Assembly (NCBI RefSeq): GCF_016587355.1 | Contig: NZ_BNJF01000001.1 | Location: 2,244,501-2,308,500 of the forward strand | Direction: 5' to 3' | From: Ktedonospora formicarum | GTDB lineage: Bacteria; Chloroflexota; Ktedonobacteria; Ktedonobacterales; Ktedonobacteraceae | DNA: 64,000 nt | In this document: positions 61,173-64,000 of the stretch, in pieces | Numbering within the stretch: the first letter of the stretch is position 1 | Layout of the letters: each line of letters begins with the position of its first letter | Notes under the pieces: generated by a model | Told to the model about the DNA's origin: nothing | Seen by the model: the letters and a program-made list of their open reading frames with translations, nothing else | Databases searched by the model: none | Translations under genes and position numbers: made by a program

Positions 61173-62144
61173 GTGAGCAATCAGCAAATTCAGAAGGTAA
61201 AGGTTAAGCGCCTGGCCCATGTTGGACTCTGGACCAATGATATCCAGGCCCAGGCGCGTTTCTATCATCGTGTGCTAGGTCTTGATCTCTATACGCATGC
61301 TGAAGGCTCGCTCGAACAGCATCTAGAAGAGGAAGAAAGCACGCTCTTTCTTTCATTGAACGAGGAGATGCACTGCCTGAGCATCTTCAATGATACGCGA
61401 ACACAACCAACGAATAGCCGTCATTCTACTACTCCACAGTCGCCTCTCCATCATCTTTCGTTCGTGGTCGATACAGACGCGGAACTGGCTGCCATGGCTG
61501 TGCGCTTGCAAATGTCTGGCGTGGAGCTTGCCTTTGAGCCGCGCGATGGCGCGCCTGACCTGGGTGACTCCCTCTGGCTCACAGATCCCGACGGCAATCG
61601 CGTGGAAATCGCTGTCGCGCCCGATGAGCTCTATACAGCAAACACGAGTAATCGTAAGACGCGCCGCTCACTTCAGCGGCCCTATGCTCTTCAACATGTC
61701 TCTTTACGAACACGCAATCTCGAAGCCATGGTCGAGTTCTATACGGAATCGCTTGGTTTCGATATCTCCGATTGGCTTCTGCGAGAGCGAGCCTGGCTAC
61801 GCTGCAATAGCGATCATCATAGCCTTGTCCTCATCGAGGGCCCAACCGGCATCGAGAATATCGGCTTCACGATTGCCGATGGCAACGAATTGCTCCTCTG
61901 GGCAGATTACCTGAGCCATCAACAAATACGTATTCTCTGGGGTCCCGGACGGCATGGTGTAGGTGATGACCTCTTCCTGCACTTCCCCGATAATGACGGT
62001 ATCCATATCGAACTTTCCGCAGGCCTGCGCCAGTATTTCGACCGCGATGTGACAACCCCTCCACGCCTCTGGCATACACGCGAAACCGCTCTCAACCTCT
62101 GGGGGGCCGTTCCCTCCTGGCTACGCGAAGAGGCACGCTCATAG
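61173..62144 (+). CDS. Two-domain extradiol ring-cleavage dioxygenase (catechol 2,3-dioxygenase-like)
   Basis: 323 residues, two VOC/glyoxalase-fold modules. Module 1 (about 8-155): LAHVGLWTNDIQAQARFYHRVLGLD and LHHLSFVVDT, ending DPDGNRVEIAV. Module 2 (about 165-300): LQHVSLRTRNLEAMVEFYTESLGF, SLVLIEGP, FTIADGNELLLWADYL, HFPDNDGIHIELSAG. The catalytic module has the 2-His-1-carboxylate iron ligands in HVSL, a second H, and IELS. The length and arrangement match CatE/type I extradiol enzymes. It would open catecholic rings in aromatic degradation. GTG at 61173 has GGAGG upstream. A FAH-family gene that could act on its products is convergent just beyond. Confidence 0.85.
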   Translation: MSNQQIQKVKVKRLAHVGLWTNDIQAQARFYHRVLGLDLYTHAEGSLEQHLEEEESTLFLSLNEEMHCLSIFNDTRTQPTNSRHSTTPQSPLHHLSFVVDTDAELAAMAVRLQMSGVELAFEPRDGAPDLGDSLWLTDPDGNRVEIAVAPDELYTANTSNRKTRRSLQRPYALQHVSLRTRNLEAMVEFYTESLGFDISDWLLRERAWLRCNSDHHSLVLIEGPTGIENIGFTIADGNELLLWADYLSHQQIRILWGPGRHGVGDDLFLHFPDNDGIHIELSAGLRQYFDRDVTTPPRLWHTRETALNLWGAVPSWLREEARS

Positions 62145-62158
62145 CTGATAGATAACGT

Positions 62159-62206
62159 TAAGGAGCATGATCTTTCTGGCTGGTGTCAGAAAGATCATGC
62201 TCCTTA
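62159..62206. terminator. Bidirectional terminator, perfect 20-bp stem
   Basis: Arms 62159-62178 and 62187-62206 (TAAGGAGCATGATCTTTCTG / CAGAAAGATCATGCTCCTTA), loop GCTGGTGT, followed by AATTTTATGG. Located between the dioxygenase and the convergent FAH-family gene. Confidence 0.8.
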
Positions 62207-62264
62207 CAATTTTATGGGGCAACACTGAGGTGTTGCCAGATAGCTACCAAATAACGCTAACAGG

Positions 62265-63209
62265 CTATGAACCAACCTGGACGATAGGATTACGCAACAC
62301 ACCAATACCCTCGACCTCTGCCTCCATAAGATCGCCGGGCGCGAGGAACTGAGGAGGCGTGCGCGAGAAGCCAACCCCGCTGGGCGTCCCGGTCGCGAGG
62401 ATATCGCCTGGTTCCAGGGTCATGCCCCGTGAGAGGACCGCCAGAGCCTGATTAATATTAAATATCATTGACCCTGTGTTCCCCTCTTGCTTTGTCTCGC
62501 CATTCACGCGCAGACGTAATTCAAGGTTGTGGGGATCGGAGATCTCGTCGGCGGTGATAATCCAGGGTCCCATCGGGGCACTTCCATCAAGGCTCTTGCC
62601 TTTAAAGAACTGCTTATGCTGCTTCTGTAAATCGCGCGCGGTCACATCATTGATGACGGTATAGCCAAAGACATACGAAAGCGCATCAGACTCGGAGATA
62701 TTCTTTCCCTTCTTCCCAATGATAACCCCCAGCTCAACTTCCCAATCGATCTCGCTAGAGACCTGTGGATCAATCTCGATCTCTCCATAAGGGCCATTCA
62801 CACTGGTAGGAGCTTTGGTAAAAAAGACAGGAATCTCCGGTTCCTGCCCCTGATGCTCGCGCAGGTTTCCGGTTTCCTTGGCATGCTCGCTATAGTTGAC
62901 AGCAAGGCAGAAGATATTCTTGCGCGGCCTGGGAATGGGAGCAGCTAACCGGACCTCGCTCAAGGCGTGTGCCGCACCAACCTCGCTGAAAGCCTGAACC
63001 TCGCTAAAACGGCGGCTTCCTGCCCGACTAAGTATTACCTGAAGCGCAGGCTGATAGCGCTCATAGCTCTCGATAAGATCGAGCATCTGATCTGGAACAT
63101 CAAGCTGCAAGGCGCGTCCCGCCAGATCGACATCAAGGACTTCATTGTCACGCACGATGCCCAGGTGCGGTTCTGGTATCTGACTGGTTGCAAAGCTGAC
63201 AAGTTTCAC
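62265..63209 (-). CDS. Fumarylacetoacetate hydrolase family protein
   Basis: 314 residues from GTG 63209 (GGAGG 9 bases upstream; the ATG at 63218 directly touches that site, so it is less likely). FAH core: IFCLAVNYSEHAKETG, PVFFTKAPTSVNGPYGEIEID, the metal ligands in SSEIDWEVELGVIIGKKGKNISESDA, YTVINDVTARDLQ, and LEPGDILATGTPSGVGF. Members hydrolyse or isomerise acylpyruvates (for example 2-hydroxyhepta-2,4-diene-1,7-dioate) in aromatic catabolism, which matches the neighbouring extradiol dioxygenase, although the two are convergent. aroE follows upstream on the same strand. Substrate not fixed. Confidence 0.92.
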   Translation of the reverse strand: MKLVSFATSQIPEPHLGIVRDNEVLDVDLAGRALQLDVPDQMLDLIESYERYQPALQVILSRAGSRRFSEVQAFSEVGAAHALSEVRLAAPIPRPRKNIFCLAVNYSEHAKETGNLREHQGQEPEIPVFFTKAPTSVNGPYGEIEIDPQVSSEIDWEVELGVIIGKKGKNISESDALSYVFGYTVINDVTARDLQKQHKQFFKGKSLDGSAPMGPWIITADEISDPHNLELRLRVNGETKQEGNTGSMIFNINQALAVLSRGMTLEPGDILATGTPSGVGFSRTPPQFLAPGDLMEAEVEGIGVLRNPIVQVGS

Positions 63210-63276
63210 TAGAGGCATCCTCCTTTCAACTGTCCCTCATTGTACAACATAGTTTCGAAAGGAAGGCATAGAACTG

Positions 63277-64000
63277 TCAGGGAATCAAGGCCGCGCGCAT
63301 GATTTCCAGCGGTGCAGGACGATTTAGCCAGAGCTCAAAGGAGAGCGCTCCCTGATGTAATAGCATAGAGAGGCCATTAGCCGCGCGCAGATCCATAGTG
63401 CGCGCCTGGAGCAAGAGGTGCGTTTGAATTGGGTTGTAGATCATGTCATAGACAAACGTATCACTATCAAAGCGAGCCAGTACATCGACGGGCAAAGGAC
63501 TAACATCCTCATGTAGCCCAACGGAGGTTGCGTTAATAATGATAGACGAGGAATGCGGGATCAGAAAGTTAGGGTCACTCAGGCTAAATACTGGACAATC
63601 GTAGCTCTTCTGAATCTCAGCTGCTAGCAACTGCGCGCGCTCCAGATGCCGATTTAAAATGACCAGGCGTTCTACTCCTGAGCTTGCCAGCGCAAAGGCC
63701 GCGCCACGCGCGGCTCCTCCCGCGCCCAGCAGGACCGCCGTATGCCCTTTTAGCGAGATGCTTTCATCTGACTGTCTACTGCCTAGACCATGCTCATGCA
63801 ACGCTCGCAACAAACCAGGCGCATCAGTATTGTAGCCATGCAGGTAGTCGTCCTTATTAACGATGGTGTTAACCGCCCCAATCTGTGCCGCCAGGGGATC
63901 AACCTTATCCAGTAGGGGAAGAACCTCCTCTTTATAGGGAATAGTAACGTTAGCCCCCAGGCAATTCGGCTGACAGAGCGAGCGAATGCGCACAAGAAGC
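63277..64000 (-). CDS. aroE: Shikimate dehydrogenase, C-terminal part (5' end outside window)
   Basis: At least 240 residues with the 5' end beyond the right edge. GANVTIPYKEEVLPLLDKVDP, IGAVNTIVN, GYNTDAPGLLRAL and NADP-binding GAGGAARGAAFALASSG, then ILNRHLERAQLLA and MIYNPIQTHLLLQA, are classic AroE. The catalytic Lys (in IPYKEEV) and Asp (NTDAP) are present. It reduces 3-dehydroshikimate to shikimate with NADPH in aromatic amino-acid synthesis. The FAH-family gene follows 67 bases downstream on the same strand, so they may share a transcript, though their pathways differ. Confidence 0.94.
   Translation of the reverse strand, partial: LLVRIRSLCQPNCLGANVTIPYKEEVLPLLDKVDPLAAQIGAVNTIVNKDDYLHGYNTDAPGLLRALHEHGLGSRQSDESISLKGHTAVLLGAGGAARGAAFALASSGVERLVILNRHLERAQLLAAEIQKSYDCPVFSLSDPNFLIPHSSSIIINATSVGLHEDVSPLPVDVLARFDSDTFVYDMIYNPIQTHLLLQARTMDLRAANGLSMLLHQGALSFELWLNRPAPLEIMRAALIP

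Overview
The window is a 64 kb piece of a bacterial chromosome with about 51 protein-coding genes, no rRNA, tRNA or CRISPR array, and no intact mobile element. The gene set suggests a Gram-positive-type (monoderm) Chloroflexi, most likely class Ktedonobacteria. It combines a T-box-controlled valS, a minCDE cluster, zinc-ribbon and FHA proteins with long proline-rich linkers, an ECF41 sigma factor with its AhpD-like partner, many small XRE, GAF and GNAT regulators or enzymes, and a fatty-acid beta-oxidation cluster. No 16S or other marker gene is present, so the taxonomic call is inference.

Layout: 1-6.6 kb holds the end of an ABC exporter, a frameshifted RNHCP zinc-ribbon gene, valS with its T-box leader, and a zinc-ribbon/FHA protein. 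7-13.2 kb holds a TM2 and DUF2752 membrane pair, a BceAB-like ABC transporter, a divergent AhpD-like/ECF41 pair with a recognisable ECF41 promoter, and a GrpB-family gene. 13.3-28.1 kb is a housekeeping mosaic: M1 aminopeptidase, UbiB-like kinase, metallo-beta-lactamase fold and Nudix genes, msrA, a Nudix-GNAT-GNAT operon, a luciferase-like oxidoreductase, an M48 protease, a sugar isomerase-like gene, an Asp-nucleophile alpha/beta hydrolase and an XRE regulator. 28.3-36.5 kb is a one-directional lipid-degradation cluster: acyl-CoA ligase, acyl-CoA dehydrogenase, MaoC-like hydratase, thiolase, and fused hydroxyacyl-CoA dehydrogenase/enoyl-CoA hydratase. Together these could carry out a full beta-oxidation cycle.

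36.6-47.1 kb holds an unlinked sugar-ABC ATPase (MsmK/UgpC type), an AT-rich kilobase, a 76-residue protein, a methyltransferase, an HTH+GAF-like regulator, and a signalling group: excisionase-like HTH, a MshEN protein with a degenerate GGDEF-like part, an OmpR-family response regulator, and a double-FHA membrane protein. 47.1-56.6 kb holds a metallo-beta-lactamase-fold protein with two altered metal ligands, a KAS III-like enzyme, GNAT and PAP2 genes, a coiled-coil protein, a thioesterase, ftsH and a mutarotase-like gene. 56.9-59.2 kb is minC-minD-minE. It is followed by about 1.2 kb without a credible gene, which contains a highly structured RNA-like segment. The right end holds a small membrane protein, a two-domain ring-cleavage dioxygenase, a FAH-family hydrolase and a partial aroE.

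Three cross-cutting patterns stand out. (1) Five genes are broken at G/C runs, and each needs exactly one extra base to be restored. This points to systematic homopolymer under-calling in the assembly rather than real pseudogenes. (2) Most convergent gene pairs are separated by long, perfect or nearly perfect inverted repeats that look like bidirectional terminators. (3) Several leaders carry visible control signals: the valS T-box, the ECF41 promoter, sigma-A-like promoters, and a sequestered Shine-Dalgarno site at 36.5 kb.
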